Shown piece after piece: positions 8,397 to 15,353 of a stretch of 33,662 nucleotides of DNA (positions within the stretch are counted from its first letter, which is position 1; the number at the start of each line of letters is the position of its first letter). The translations under genes were made by a program, and so were the position numbers. Below the pieces are notes generated by a model. The model ran no database searches. It saw nothing but the letters and a program-made list of their open reading frames with translations, and had not been told where the DNA came from. Location of the stretch: NCBI GenBank assembly GCA_005116965.1, contig SWDG01000026.1, positions 1 to 33,662 of the forward strand, read 5' to 3'. Source of the DNA: Nitrospira sp. Lineage in GTDB: Bacteria > Nitrospirota > Nitrospiria > Nitrospirales > Nitrospiraceae.

Positions 8397-8693
8397 ATGG
8401 CACGCGTAATTCTTCCGCAACATTTACGAACCTTGGCGCGGGTGAATGGCGAAGTCACACTGAGTATCGCCGGCCCGGTCACAGTGGACTCGGTGCTTGA
8501 TACCTTGGAGGGTCAGTATCCAATGTTGCGAGGCACGATCCGTGACCATACGACCAAACGCCGACGACCATTCATCCGCTTCTTCGCCTGTGAGCAGGAT
8601 GTATCACATGAACCGACGGATACTCCCCTGCCCACTGCCGTGGCAAGTGGAGCCGAACCCTTGTTGATCGTGGGTGCCATGGCCGGAGGATAG
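8397..8693 (+). CDS. MoaD/ThiS-like beta-grasp (ubiquitin-like) protein
   Basis: 98 residues. The layout ([22 protein letters not shown], then [18 protein letters not shown], ending [10 protein letters not shown]) is that of the small beta-grasp sulfur-carrier superfamily, with the free C-terminal Gly-Gly that MoaD and ThiS need for adenylation and thiocarboxylation. The partner activating enzyme (MoeB/ThiF) and MoaE are not in the window. It lies 154 bp behind the broken Asp-box propeller gene, so the two may have worked together; that is inference. The start ATG has GGAGTACGG just upstream. Confidence 0.75.
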   Translation: MARVILPQHLRTLARVNGEVTLSIAGPVTVDSVLDTLEGQYPMLRGTIRDHTTKRRRPFIRFFACEQDVSHEPTDTPLPTAVASGAEPLLIVGAMAGG

Positions 8694-8815
8694 GAGGTTG
8701 TCGATTTTACCTCTCCAGATCGGCAAAGAGTAGAGAGACCGACACAACTATCTCCGACCGACCGAGCATATGCTGAAACAGAGGTCACTCATATCCAGAA
8801 CAAGGAGAAAGAAGA

Positions 8816-9262
8816 ATGAGCACCAATACCATTCGCCTACACCGAGTCTTTCGTGCAACACCGGAGCGCGTCTATCGTGCATTTCTTGACGCGGATGCCA
8901 TGACCAAGTGGCTACCACCAAATGGATTTACAGGTAAGGTCCATCACATGGATGCGAAGGTCGGAGGAACGTTCAGGATGTCGTTCACCAATTTCACGAC
9001 TGGCAAGAGTCACTCGTTCGGCGGCAAATACCTTGAACTCGTGCCGCATCAACGACTCCGCTATACTGATGCGTTTGATGACCCAAACCTTCCGGGTGAC
9101 ATGCACGTGACAGTGACCCTGACACAGGTATCCTGTGGAACCGAGGTGAACATCATGCAAGAGCATGTGCCTGCGGTCATTCCTCCCGAGGCCTGCTACC
9201 TCGGCTGGCAAGAATCGCTGATCCTACTAGGAAAGCTTGTCGAGGCAGAGATCCCCGAGTAA
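8816..9262 (+). CDS. SRPBCC (AHSA1-like) domain protein
   Basis: 148 residues; AAGGAGAAAG lies about 5 nt before the ATG. The start IRLHRVFRATPERVYRAFLDADAMTKWLPPNGF, the middle VGGTFRMSFTNFTTGKSHSFGGKYLEL and the end PEACYLGWQESLILLGKLVE are typical of the AHSA1 branch of the START/Bet v1-like superfamily. The fold has a deep hydrophobic pocket; some relatives bind small ligands or stimulate Hsp90. The substrate is unknown and the location is probably cytoplasmic. It belongs to the same co-oriented run as VOC and YciI. Confidence 0.85.
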   Translation: MSTNTIRLHRVFRATPERVYRAFLDADAMTKWLPPNGFTGKVHHMDAKVGGTFRMSFTNFTTGKSHSFGGKYLELVPHQRLRYTDAFDDPNLPGDMHVTVTLTQVSCGTEVNIMQEHVPAVIPPEACYLGWQESLILLGKLVEAEIPE

Positions 9263-9366
9263 CTCGATAGATGAGATGGACCGACTGTAGTGAGAGAAAT
9301 TAGGGTGAAGGAGAACCCCGTAGGAGCAACTGGGACGAAGAATTAGCCAACCACAAGGAGGCCACT

Positions 9367-9957
9367 ATGCGTATCATAACGTTTGCCATTATCTCGTTGT
9401 TGACCATCTCGCCAGCGCTGGCGAAAGAGAAGAAACATGACAAACACATGGACCCCCAAGCCATGATGGAGCTCTGGAAGCAGGCCGCCACGCCAGGTGA
9501 GCCACACAAGCAATTCGCTGCCCTGGCCGGGAGCTGGACGACCCAGACGAAAGAGTGGATGGAGCCGGGTAAGCCACCCATGGAATCCGCCGGCACCGCC
9601 GAGATGAAAATGTTGCTGGATGGACGGTTTCTCTATCAGGAATACAACGGGCAGATGATGGGTCAGCCTTATAATGGTGTCGGTGTCGATTCGTACGACA
9701 ATATCCGCAAGAAATACGTGACGGCCTGGATGGATTCGATGGGCACCGGCATCTTTATCATGGAAGGCACGGCCAGCTCAGACGGCAAAACCATCACGTT
9801 GCGAGGCTCACACCCTGAGCCAGGGGGCGGAAAGATGTCGCATCGTGCGATCTGGAAGTTGATCGACCACAATACCCAGCAGTTCGATATGTATGGTGCG
9901 CACCACGGCCAGAAGGAAACGAAGATGATGGAGATCGTGTATACGCGGAAAGAATAG
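9367..9957 (+). CDS. DUF1579 protein, exported
   Basis: 196 residues with a short signal peptide (MRIITFAIISLLTISPALA, cleavage before KE). The mature part shows FAALAGSWTTQTKEWMEPG, LDGRFLYQEYNG, PYNGVGVDSYDNIRKKYVTAWMDSMGTGIF and a DGKTITLRG turn, the DUF1579 pattern, a lipocalin-like barrel of unknown function. ACAAGGAGG lies 5-13 nt before the ATG. It is the last gene of the co-oriented run that starts at the AraC gene, and it converges on the DUF2934 gene. Confidence 0.8.
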   Translation: MRIITFAIISLLTISPALAKEKKHDKHMDPQAMMELWKQAATPGEPHKQFAALAGSWTTQTKEWMEPGKPPMESAGTAEMKMLLDGRFLYQEYNGQMMGQPYNGVGVDSYDNIRKKYVTAWMDSMGTGIFIMEGTASSDGKTITLRGSHPEPGGGKMSHRAIWKLIDHNTQQFDMYGAHHGQKETKMMEIVYTRKE

Positions 9958-9973
9958 CCATTTTCGCAAGGAA

Positions 9974-10065
9974 TCGATGATCCGGCGTCAGCGAGGACGC
10001 CCCTTGAGCCGTGAATATGCTGTCCACCTAACAGGAGGCATCTCGATCTGACATCGGATCATCGA
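9974..10065. repeat. Long inverted repeat between convergent genes (bidirectional terminator or REP-like)
   Basis: The 18-bp arm at 9974-9991 pairs with 10048-10065 at 16 of 18 positions. The pairing continues imperfectly inward (CGAGGACGCC against the complement of GGCATCTCG). The whole stretch could fold as one stem-loop of about 92 nt. It lies between the stops of DUF1579 and DUF2934. Confidence 0.6.
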
Positions 10066-10113
10066 CAGCCCTAGACGCAATTGAGAGAGGAAACCAGATT
10101 TCCTATACATGTG

Positions 10114-10413
10114 TTACGCGGCAAGGCCACGCACCGCCTTGATTTGCCGTTCCGCCTCCAGCCAGCGTTCTACATCTTTCCCATCCTGGAACCCGCTTCG
10201 TTCATACAGGATATAGGCGAGTTCAGCGATTCGTTGATGCAGAGGCTCACATCCTTCCGCCCAATCCTCCGACCTGCCGCTTGTTGATCCGGCGAAAGAC
10301 GACTCTTGCTGACCAGCTTGGCGGGAGCCGAGCGGTCCATCAGCCTTGGATCTCGATACACTAGGCCCAATGGCTCTCAGTCCCCTGTTTTCACCTCTCA
10401 TGCGACGCGCCAT
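10114..10413 (-). CDS. DUF2934 protein
   Basis: 99 residues from the ATG at 10413, chosen because GGAGGAGGAGG lies directly upstream; the open frame continues to an earlier ATG with no such site. The C-terminal 45 residues (RIAELAYILYERSGFQDGKDVERWLEAERQI) match DUF2934, a short helical module of unknown function. The N-terminal half is rich in Arg, Ser and Gly and looks disordered. The module is often found in short stand-alone proteins, as here. Confidence 0.75.
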   Translation of the reverse strand: MARRMRGENRGLRAIGPSVSRSKADGPLGSRQAGQQESSFAGSTSGRSEDWAEGCEPLHQRIAELAYILYERSGFQDGKDVERWLEAERQIKAVRGLAA

Positions 10414-10624
10414 AGTCCTCCTCCTCCACGTGTGACATCCTCCCACATCCTGCCCTCGCCAAGGGGGCTGCCCCCTCGACACCTCATCGTTCGCATTGTA
10501 CCGAGATCAGTCAGCGATACAACATTCTTCGTGGATTTCAGAATCCAGTCCATGGCACCGCATGCGCTGCTCCAATCAACGACCATCTTATACGTGCCGT
10601 TTCCTTATACTGTTCCATGTGAGA

Positions 10625-10640
10625 ACAATGTCAACATTGT
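10625..10640. promoter_or_regulatory. Perfect dyad, possible operator
   Basis: ACAATGT and ACATTGT, separated by CA, form a perfect 7+7 palindrome. It lies in the 363-bp gap between the divergent DUF2934 and FKBP genes (10414-10776), where I see no other gene. This is the form of a dimeric repressor site; no specific regulator is indicated. Confidence 0.3.
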
Positions 10641-10776
10641 GGGTAGCATCACGTGAGTTGATGTGGTAGCGTGACAAGTAACCCCACAACACAGTCTGGA
10701 ACTGATCGCTCACCGCTCGCATCTACCGGCAACCTGTTCCAGTCTATTCACCAACTACTTCTCACAGGAGGTGCCT

Positions 10777-11322
10777 ATGAGACGCGTATCTATATTTTCT
10801 GCACTCTTCGGTTGGAGCGCCATTCTGTTCCTGTCTGCGGCTTGTGTCTCAGCAGGAGGACCAAAGAAAGGAGCAACGGCCATGACAGTCTCGAACGGCA
10901 AACAAGTGTCCCTGGAATACACCATGAAGCTGGACGATCAGTCAGTCGTCGATTCAAATGTCGGCGGGGAACCCTTGAAGGTGACTCAAGGGAAACATGA
11001 GCTGGTTCCTGGCCTGGAGAAGGCGCTGGAAGGCATGGCGGCGGGAGAGAAAAAGAACGTCACCGTCGCTCCGCCAGATGCTTACGGCACGGTTGACCCC
11101 AAGGCGTTTCAGGAGGTGGAAAGGAAGATGGTGCCGGCGGAGGCACAGAAGGTGGGCATGCAATTGGAAGGAACAACCACCGATGGACGGAAGGTCTTTC
11201 CCCGGATCTCTGAAGTGAAACCCGAGACCGTCGTGCTCGATTTCAACCATCCGCTGGCCGGCAAAACACTCTACGTCGAGGTCAAAGTGCTGGAAGTGGC
11301 CCAAGCCCCAGCAGCGAAGTGA
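10777..11322 (+). CDS. Exported FKBP/SlyD-type peptidyl-prolyl isomerase
   Basis: 181 residues from the ATG at 10777; the GTG at 10771 is rejected because it overlaps the ACAGGAGG site. An N-terminal hydrophobic signal (ALFGWSAILFLSAACVSA) is followed by an FKBP domain: VSLEYTMKLDDQSVVDSN, HELVPGLEKALEGMAAGEKKNVTVAPPDAYG, an inserted IF-type flap (about 105-150) and FNHPLAGKTLYVEVKVLEV. This is the SlyD-like arrangement, without SlyD's His-rich metal-binding tail. Predicted role: cis-trans prolyl isomerisation and chaperoning in the periplasm. The Cys in SAAC is not a canonical lipobox, so a soluble form is more likely. Confidence 0.88.
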   Translation: MRRVSIFSALFGWSAILFLSAACVSAGGPKKGATAMTVSNGKQVSLEYTMKLDDQSVVDSNVGGEPLKVTQGKHELVPGLEKALEGMAAGEKKNVTVAPPDAYGTVDPKAFQEVERKMVPAEAQKVGMQLEGTTTDGRKVFPRISEVKPETVVLDFNHPLAGKTLYVEVKVLEVAQAPAAK

Positions 11323-11332
11323 TTCGATACTC

Positions 11333-11359
11333 GTGCGGGGCGGGAAACCGTCCCCGCAC
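11333..11359 (+). terminator. Hairpin after the FKBP gene
   Basis: GTGCGGGG (11333-11340) pairs with CCCCGCAC (11352-11359); inside, CGG/CCG closes a GAAA loop with one bulged T. It starts 10 bp past the stop codon. There is no T-run behind it. Confidence 0.6.
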
Positions 11360-11541
11360 ATCAAGACTACTCCGAATCAAAAGTTGTACTTCCTTTAAAC
11401 TGCCCATTAGAATACCCTATGGAAACAGGTGACGCGGTCCTGCTTTTCGGTCTCCGCCTTCTCCTCTTACAATATGATTCCAGAGATGATCGCGACCGGC
11501 ACAACGGCCGCGCACATGTCATATAGCTGAGGGGAATTGAG

Positions 11542-12126
11542 ATGGCCAAGCGCGTGTTCTTCAGTTTCCACTACCAAGATGTGATCGATTTTCGAGCCAA
11601 CGTCGTCCGGCAGCATTGGCTGACTAAGCCGGACCGAGAGGCTGCTGGATTCTTTGATTCATCAATATGGGGCAATGCCAAGTTGTCCGGCGATGTTGGT
11701 ATCAAACGCGTGATTAACTCGGGATTAGAAGGAACATCCGTCACCTGCGTATTGATCGGCACTGAAACGTATGGTCGAAAGTGGGTCAGATATGAAGTAT
11801 TGAAGAGTTTCAAAAGAGGAAATTCTTTACTCGCCGTGCATATCAATACAATAAAAGGAAGGGATCAGGTGACAAAGGCTAACGGTCCGAATCCCCTTAG
11901 CTACGTCGGCGTCACGTATTCGGAAAGTGGTCTCACCGCTACACTTTGGGAGCATTCTAACGGTAATTGGAGGCAATACTCTGAAATTGATGGCAGTTCG
12001 TCATATCAGGTCAATGCTGTTCCGCAGCAGTACAGAGGGAAGGGATTCAGCCTGTCACGGTGGTATAGAGAATACGACTGGGTTGCCAACGATGGCTATA
12101 GTAACTTCGGGGCTTGGATCGGCTAA
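11542..12126 (+). CDS. ThsB-like TIR-domain protein (DUF1863)
   Basis: 194 residues; GAGGGGAATTGAG lies before the ATG. The start KRVFFSFHYQDVIDFRANVVR, then GTSVTCVLIGTETYGRKWVRYEVLKSF, is the pattern of the TIR-like DUF1863/ThsB family. In NAD+-consuming TIR domains a glutamate on the third helix is catalytic; Glu85 in WVRYEV is the candidate here. In Thoeris, ThsB proteins make a cyclic ADP-ribose-type signal for a separate effector ThsA; no ThsA is seen in this window. The gene is more AT-rich than the FKBP gene. It converges on the WD40 gene with a 4-bp overlap in which both stop codons lie, tying it physically to the caspase/SLOG/SLATT group. Roles in defence are inference. Confidence 0.8.
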   Translation: MAKRVFFSFHYQDVIDFRANVVRQHWLTKPDREAAGFFDSSIWGNAKLSGDVGIKRVINSGLEGTSVTCVLIGTETYGRKWVRYEVLKSFKRGNSLLAVHINTIKGRDQVTKANGPNPLSYVGVTYSESGLTATLWEHSNGNWRQYSEIDGSSSYQVNAVPQQYRGKGFSLSRWYREYDWVANDGYSNFGAWIG

Positions 12127-13763
12127 TCGCTCCCAGAGGGAGATTGCCGCTCTGGCTCGTCAGCCGGGATCGGTAAATCATGGCACGGTGGAATATAATC
12201 AATATCTGACGAAACTAGCTCACGCCATCGCTCGTAGGTCGTATTCAGTAATAGCTTTTGACAGAGAAGGGTTGGCCACCGTTGTGGTATAGGCCCAATC
12301 ATAGTGGATACATTGGAACCACCTGCCACAAACTGCTGCCCATCTGGGCTAAAGGCAACACTCATCAATCCTAACCCTATATCATCTCGATCGCTTTTCC
12401 ACTTATTTTTCGCCTGAATTGGGTACGAGATTACGTATCCTGTCTGTACATCCCAAAACACTACTAAATTCCCTCCAACCGCAACAATAAGACTCCCATC
12501 AGGGCTATATGACAAGCTCCTGATGCCTTCAACGGTGAGCTTGTTTGTGCAACGAATCAGTCCTCCCGTTTCTGAATCCCACAACCGTAAAACCCCATCA
12601 TCACCTCCCGATGCTATAAGATTTCCATCTGGACTAAAAACCGCACTCATCACTCGTCCAACGTGCACCATGGGGGAACGATCAAGGGCCTTAAAACTCT
12701 TAGTATCCCATACCCGAATCCTGCCATCGTCTCCGCCAGACACGATGTATTCCTCGTGCTTGGGATTATAGGCAAGACTATTAATTCCTGACAAAAACCC
12801 CTCCTTAGTCTCATCGTCCGCTAAACCGACTACATTCTGTGTTTGCGAATCCCAAAAACAGATGACCCCATCTGCTCCAGTGGTGGCAATTACATTCCCG
12901 TCAGGAGTAAAAGCGACTGCACGCACTTCACCGTGGTCAGTTTCTAGTGGTCTGCCAATCGGCTCCAATGTAGTCGTATTCCATAACAAAGCTTGACCAT
13001 AAGCATCGCCTGAAACGAACCGCTCTCCATCATGACGAAAAGCTAACGCAATAGGAGGGTCTTTGACTCTCCTAAGTTTCTTCTCTTTGAAGGTCGTACT
13101 ATCCAAAAGTCTGATCAGGCCTCCCTCATGGGCACTCACCGCATGCTTATTCGTTGGGTCAAAGGACAAACTAGTAATTGGGCGCCAACCCACTGTAGCG
13201 TATGCCTTGTCGGCCATGGCATCCTCTGTATTAATAATCCAAATCATGCCATCCCCTACGCCAAGGATATGGCTGCCATCTTCATCAAGCGACACGTCCC
13301 GAAGCGGCAACTGCTCAAACTTATGGAGCAATCGCCTTTCTACAACACTCCAGAGCAACACCTCACCCTTCTTTCCGAGAGAGACCAAGCGCTTTCCGTC
13401 TCTACTAAACGCCACCTGCTCCAGCTGCGAAGCATTAGCATCCTTGTCCCATAGTTGGTCCACAGACTGCCGGGAATTTGCACTCCACACATACACCTTA
13501 TCATCCCGACCTGCTGAAACAATGTGCGCACCGTCAGGGCTAATAGCCACGGTAGTCACATGATTAGGAAGCAATGTTGCAACATCCTTATAATCCGATT
13601 CCGATAAAGAGCCATTCAGTGGGAGAGCGATTTCCTGGAGCGTGGTGGCATCCCAGAGACGAACAGCCCCATCTCCACCACCTGAAGCAATAAACTTTCC
13701 GTTAGGGTGAAACGCGAACGCGTCGACGCTGACCCCAATATCATCGTTTGTGTGTCCCGGCAA
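12123..13763 (-). CDS. WD40-repeat protein, out-of-frame partner of the caspase gene
   Basis: Up to 546 residues, with about eleven WD40 repeats (for example AFHPNGKFIASGGGDGAVRLWD, VFSPDGNLIASGGDDGVLRLWD, AFSPDGQQFVAGGS). The C-terminal tail LCQKLLLNTTYERWRELVSS then CHDLPIP is typical of WD40 proteins fused to caspase, TIR or STAND ATPase modules, where the propeller is the sensor. The frame begins inside the caspase gene and lies at -1 relative to it. The putative TTG start (13763) has only a weak, distant ribosome-binding site, so it may be reached by frameshifting or reinitiation, or be dead. No NACHT/AAA module lies between the two parts. The gene is visibly more AT-rich than the caspase part. 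Confidence 0.8.
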   Translation of the reverse strand: MPGHTNDDIGVSVDAFAFHPNGKFIASGGGDGAVRLWDATTLQEIALPLNGSLSESDYKDVATLLPNHVTTVAISPDGAHIVSAGRDDKVYVWSANSRQSVDQLWDKDANASQLEQVAFSRDGKRLVSLGKKGEVLLWSVVERRLLHKFEQLPLRDVSLDEDGSHILGVGDGMIWIINTEDAMADKAYATVGWRPITSLSFDPTNKHAVSAHEGGLIRLLDSTTFKEKKLRRVKDPPIALAFRHDGERFVSGDAYGQALLWNTTTLEPIGRPLETDHGEVRAVAFTPDGNVIATTGADGVICFWDSQTQNVVGLADDETKEGFLSGINSLAYNPKHEEYIVSGGDDGRIRVWDTKSFKALDRSPMVHVGRVMSAVFSPDGNLIASGGDDGVLRLWDSETGGLIRCTNKLTVEGIRSLSYSPDGSLIVAVGGNLVVFWDVQTGYVISYPIQAKNKWKSDRDDIGLGLMSVAFSPDGQQFVAGGSNVSTMIGPIPQRWPTLLCQKLLLNTTYERWRELVSSDIDYIPPCHDLPIPADEPERQSPSGSD

Positions 13764-14380
13764 CCGGTGATCAACATCTCTTGAATGTCGGCATGGACGA
13801 TGTCGCTTTTCCTCTTCCGGCCTCGTGATGCCTTACCGAGCTGTCCACGAAGTGTCCCGCGCAGTTTTCGACCGGACTCGGTCGCCATGAGATCGAGCGG
13901 GCACGGAAGAAACCGCTCTCTGATGGGCGCATCCGGGGGAGTAATGGCGCGAGTGATGGAACCAGAATGGCAGCAGTCCATGATCACCGTGAGGCTAACT
14001 CCCTTTCGAAGCTTATTGAACGTCTTCCGAAGCCAATCGTCGCGCAACGTATCCTTCCAATCCAGATCAGTGGGACACAAAATTTCGTCGCGATGATCCG
14101 CTTCATCCCCATTGTCATCCGGCACATTCGAACCATGTCCCGAATAATGGAGGAGTAGGACATCGCCCTTCTTCCCGCTCTTGATGAGCTTCTGAATCGC
14201 CGCCTGCATGGCCTTCTTTGTCGCCTTCAGGTCGGTGAGAGTCGTGATGTCCTTGTCCTGGAAGCCGTAGTAGGTCTTCAACGCTCCGCTCAGATTCTTC
14301 ACGTCATTGACGCATCCATTCAGATCTGAGCCGGGAACTTGATACTTGTTGATCCCAATGAGTACCGCTCGTTTGGCCAT
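13616..14380 (-). CDS. Caspase-like cysteine protease (C14/metacaspase type), C-terminus lost at a fusion point
   Basis: The start MAKRAVLIGINKYQVPGSDLNGCVNDVKNL, the histidine site HYSGHGS (His82) and the cysteine site MDCCHSGS (Cys137) mark a caspase p20 domain, with both catalytic residues present. AAGGAGGG lies about 5 nt before the ATG. Similarity continues to ITGCRDTQT (about residue 212, near 13745). There family members normally continue into a small-subunit segment; here the frame instead enters antiphase WD40 DNA and stops at 13616, giving 254 residues. So the p10-like part appears to be missing. Downstream in the same transcript comes the WD40 frame. The predicted function, regulated proteolysis leading to cell death or dormancy, is inference from the family. 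Confidence 0.82.
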   Translation of the reverse strand: MAKRAVLIGINKYQVPGSDLNGCVNDVKNLSGALKTYYGFQDKDITTLTDLKATKKAMQAAIQKLIKSGKKGDVLLLHYSGHGSNVPDDNGDEADHRDEILCPTDLDWKDTLRDDWLRKTFNKLRKGVSLTVIMDCCHSGSITRAITPPDAPIRERFLPCPLDLMATESGRKLRGTLRGQLGKASRGRKRKSDIVHADIQEMLITGCRDTQTMILGSASTRSRFTLTESLLLQVVEMGLFVSGMPPRSRKSLSH

Positions 14381-14713
14381 TTCACCCTCCTTTTTGGTCC
14401 TGTCATGAAGTCACTATCCTCGGCTATCTTCCTTCCCCTCCAATCCATAAGCTCCAGACAGACAGGGACGAAACCCGAAGTACGCGTCCATGTATGGCTT
14501 GAGCAAACATCTTGCCAATCCGAATGACGAAGCGGACATCGCACGATCTCAACCCTAGGTTGGACTACGCGAGAAAGAATACAGGATTTGAATGTTTTCG
14601 AATAGCTACAGTAAGGCAGCGAAGGATTCTGTGGATAGCGCACGCGACTACTGGTGGATCTAAACCGATACAGCCCTGTATCGAAATAGGTACGGGCTGC
14701 TGATTCTTTCAGC
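14381..14713. other. 333-bp gap inside the conflict island
   Basis: No gene is seen between the caspase start and the SLOG stop. It contains a palindrome, CGATACAG-CC-CTGTATCG, at 14666-14683. That dyad could be an operator or a transcription signal separating the caspase gene from SLATT-SLOG. Confidence 0.4.
14666..14683. promoter_or_regulatory. Perfect 8+8 dyad with a 2-bp spacer
   Basis: CGATACAG and CTGTATCG around CC. The loop is too short for a good RNA hairpin, so a protein-binding operator is more likely than a terminator. It lies 31 bp upstream of the SLOG stop codon, that is, past the end of the SLOG gene by minus-strand reading, and 285 bp before the caspase start. Confidence 0.3.
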
Positions 14714-15304
14714 TTAGAGAGTCCTGGTATCGATCCAGATGACCTGTCCGGTCCGCTGTTTCACTTCTTGATACATGTGCGCCGTGCCGCCAGAGCCGTC
14801 GCCTCCGCCGCCATCCCACAGACAGATGAATTGCACTCGACCAATGCCATAGGACAAGGCTGTCTCGAAGAGCCAAAGGTTGCATCGCTCATAGGGATCG
14901 CTCCCTGTCGGCAGTGGGCCGAGATCTCGTGGGGCGGAGCGAATTTCCGTGGTGAGCTTTGTTTTGGCCGCGAGGTACCGCGCGCGCCAGGTTTCGCTGT
15001 GACACGCAACCGACTTCTGAATGAATTCAGACTCATCAAACGGTTGCAGCCACTGCACCCTCACCCCTCGCTGCTGACAGGCCTCGGTAAAGAGCAGATC
15101 GCCTCCACAAGCTCCTTGGGTGAGGGCAAGATCCTCCGGGCCGGCACCGAGTGTCTCTAATGCCTCCGCGATTTTTCGTGCAGCGGCCGGTTCTTTGGTG
15201 GCGGGGAACCGCGGCTTCGGCCTGGTCGGCGCATCGATCATGTGCCCACTGAAGAGGAAGACTTGTCTTGGCGGTCCCTGGTTATCAGGCTCATTCGAAA
15301 CCAT
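14714..15304 (-). CDS. SLOG-like Rossmann-fold protein (predicted nucleotide-signal sensor)
   Basis: 196 residues from the ATG at 15304; a TTG at 15343 would add 13 residues but has no ribosome-binding site. The key stretches are QVFLFSGHMIDAPTRPKPRF, LGAGPEDLALTQGACGGDLLF (Gly-rich loop GACGGD), a following VRVQWLQPFDESEFIQKSV and, near the end, QVIWIDTRTL. This is the layout of SLOG/LOG-like domains, which bind nucleotide-derived ligands and act as sensors in bacterial conflict systems. The SLATT-type gene lies 49 bp upstream, the classical SLOG partner, which strengthens the assignment. Ligand and activity are unknown; an enzymatic role is possible. Confidence 0.6.
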   Translation of the reverse strand: MVSNEPDNQGPPRQVFLFSGHMIDAPTRPKPRFPATKEPAAARKIAEALETLGAGPEDLALTQGACGGDLLFTEACQQRGVRVQWLQPFDESEFIQKSVACHSETWRARYLAAKTKLTTEIRSAPRDLGPLPTGSDPYERCNLWLFETALSYGIGRVQFICLWDGGGGDGSGGTAHMYQEVKQRTGQVIWIDTRTL

Positions 15305-15353
15305 GAGGCCCTGAGCTTCTCCCTTGTGAGTTGGACAAGTCAACGATGCCGCA

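Noticed and set aside
13745-13830. A programmed -1 frameshift site joining caspase and WD40
   Set aside because: I found no X-XXY-YYZ slippery heptamer in the overlap (an AGGAAAAGC stretch is not in the right phase) and no clear downstream hairpin, so I keep this only as an open option.
14320-14643. 107-residue minus-strand frame spanning the caspase start
   Set aside because: It overlaps the well-supported caspase start and has no motif.
15305-15343. TTG start for the SLOG-like gene
   Set aside because: No ribosome-binding site in front, and the added 13 residues are not part of the domain.
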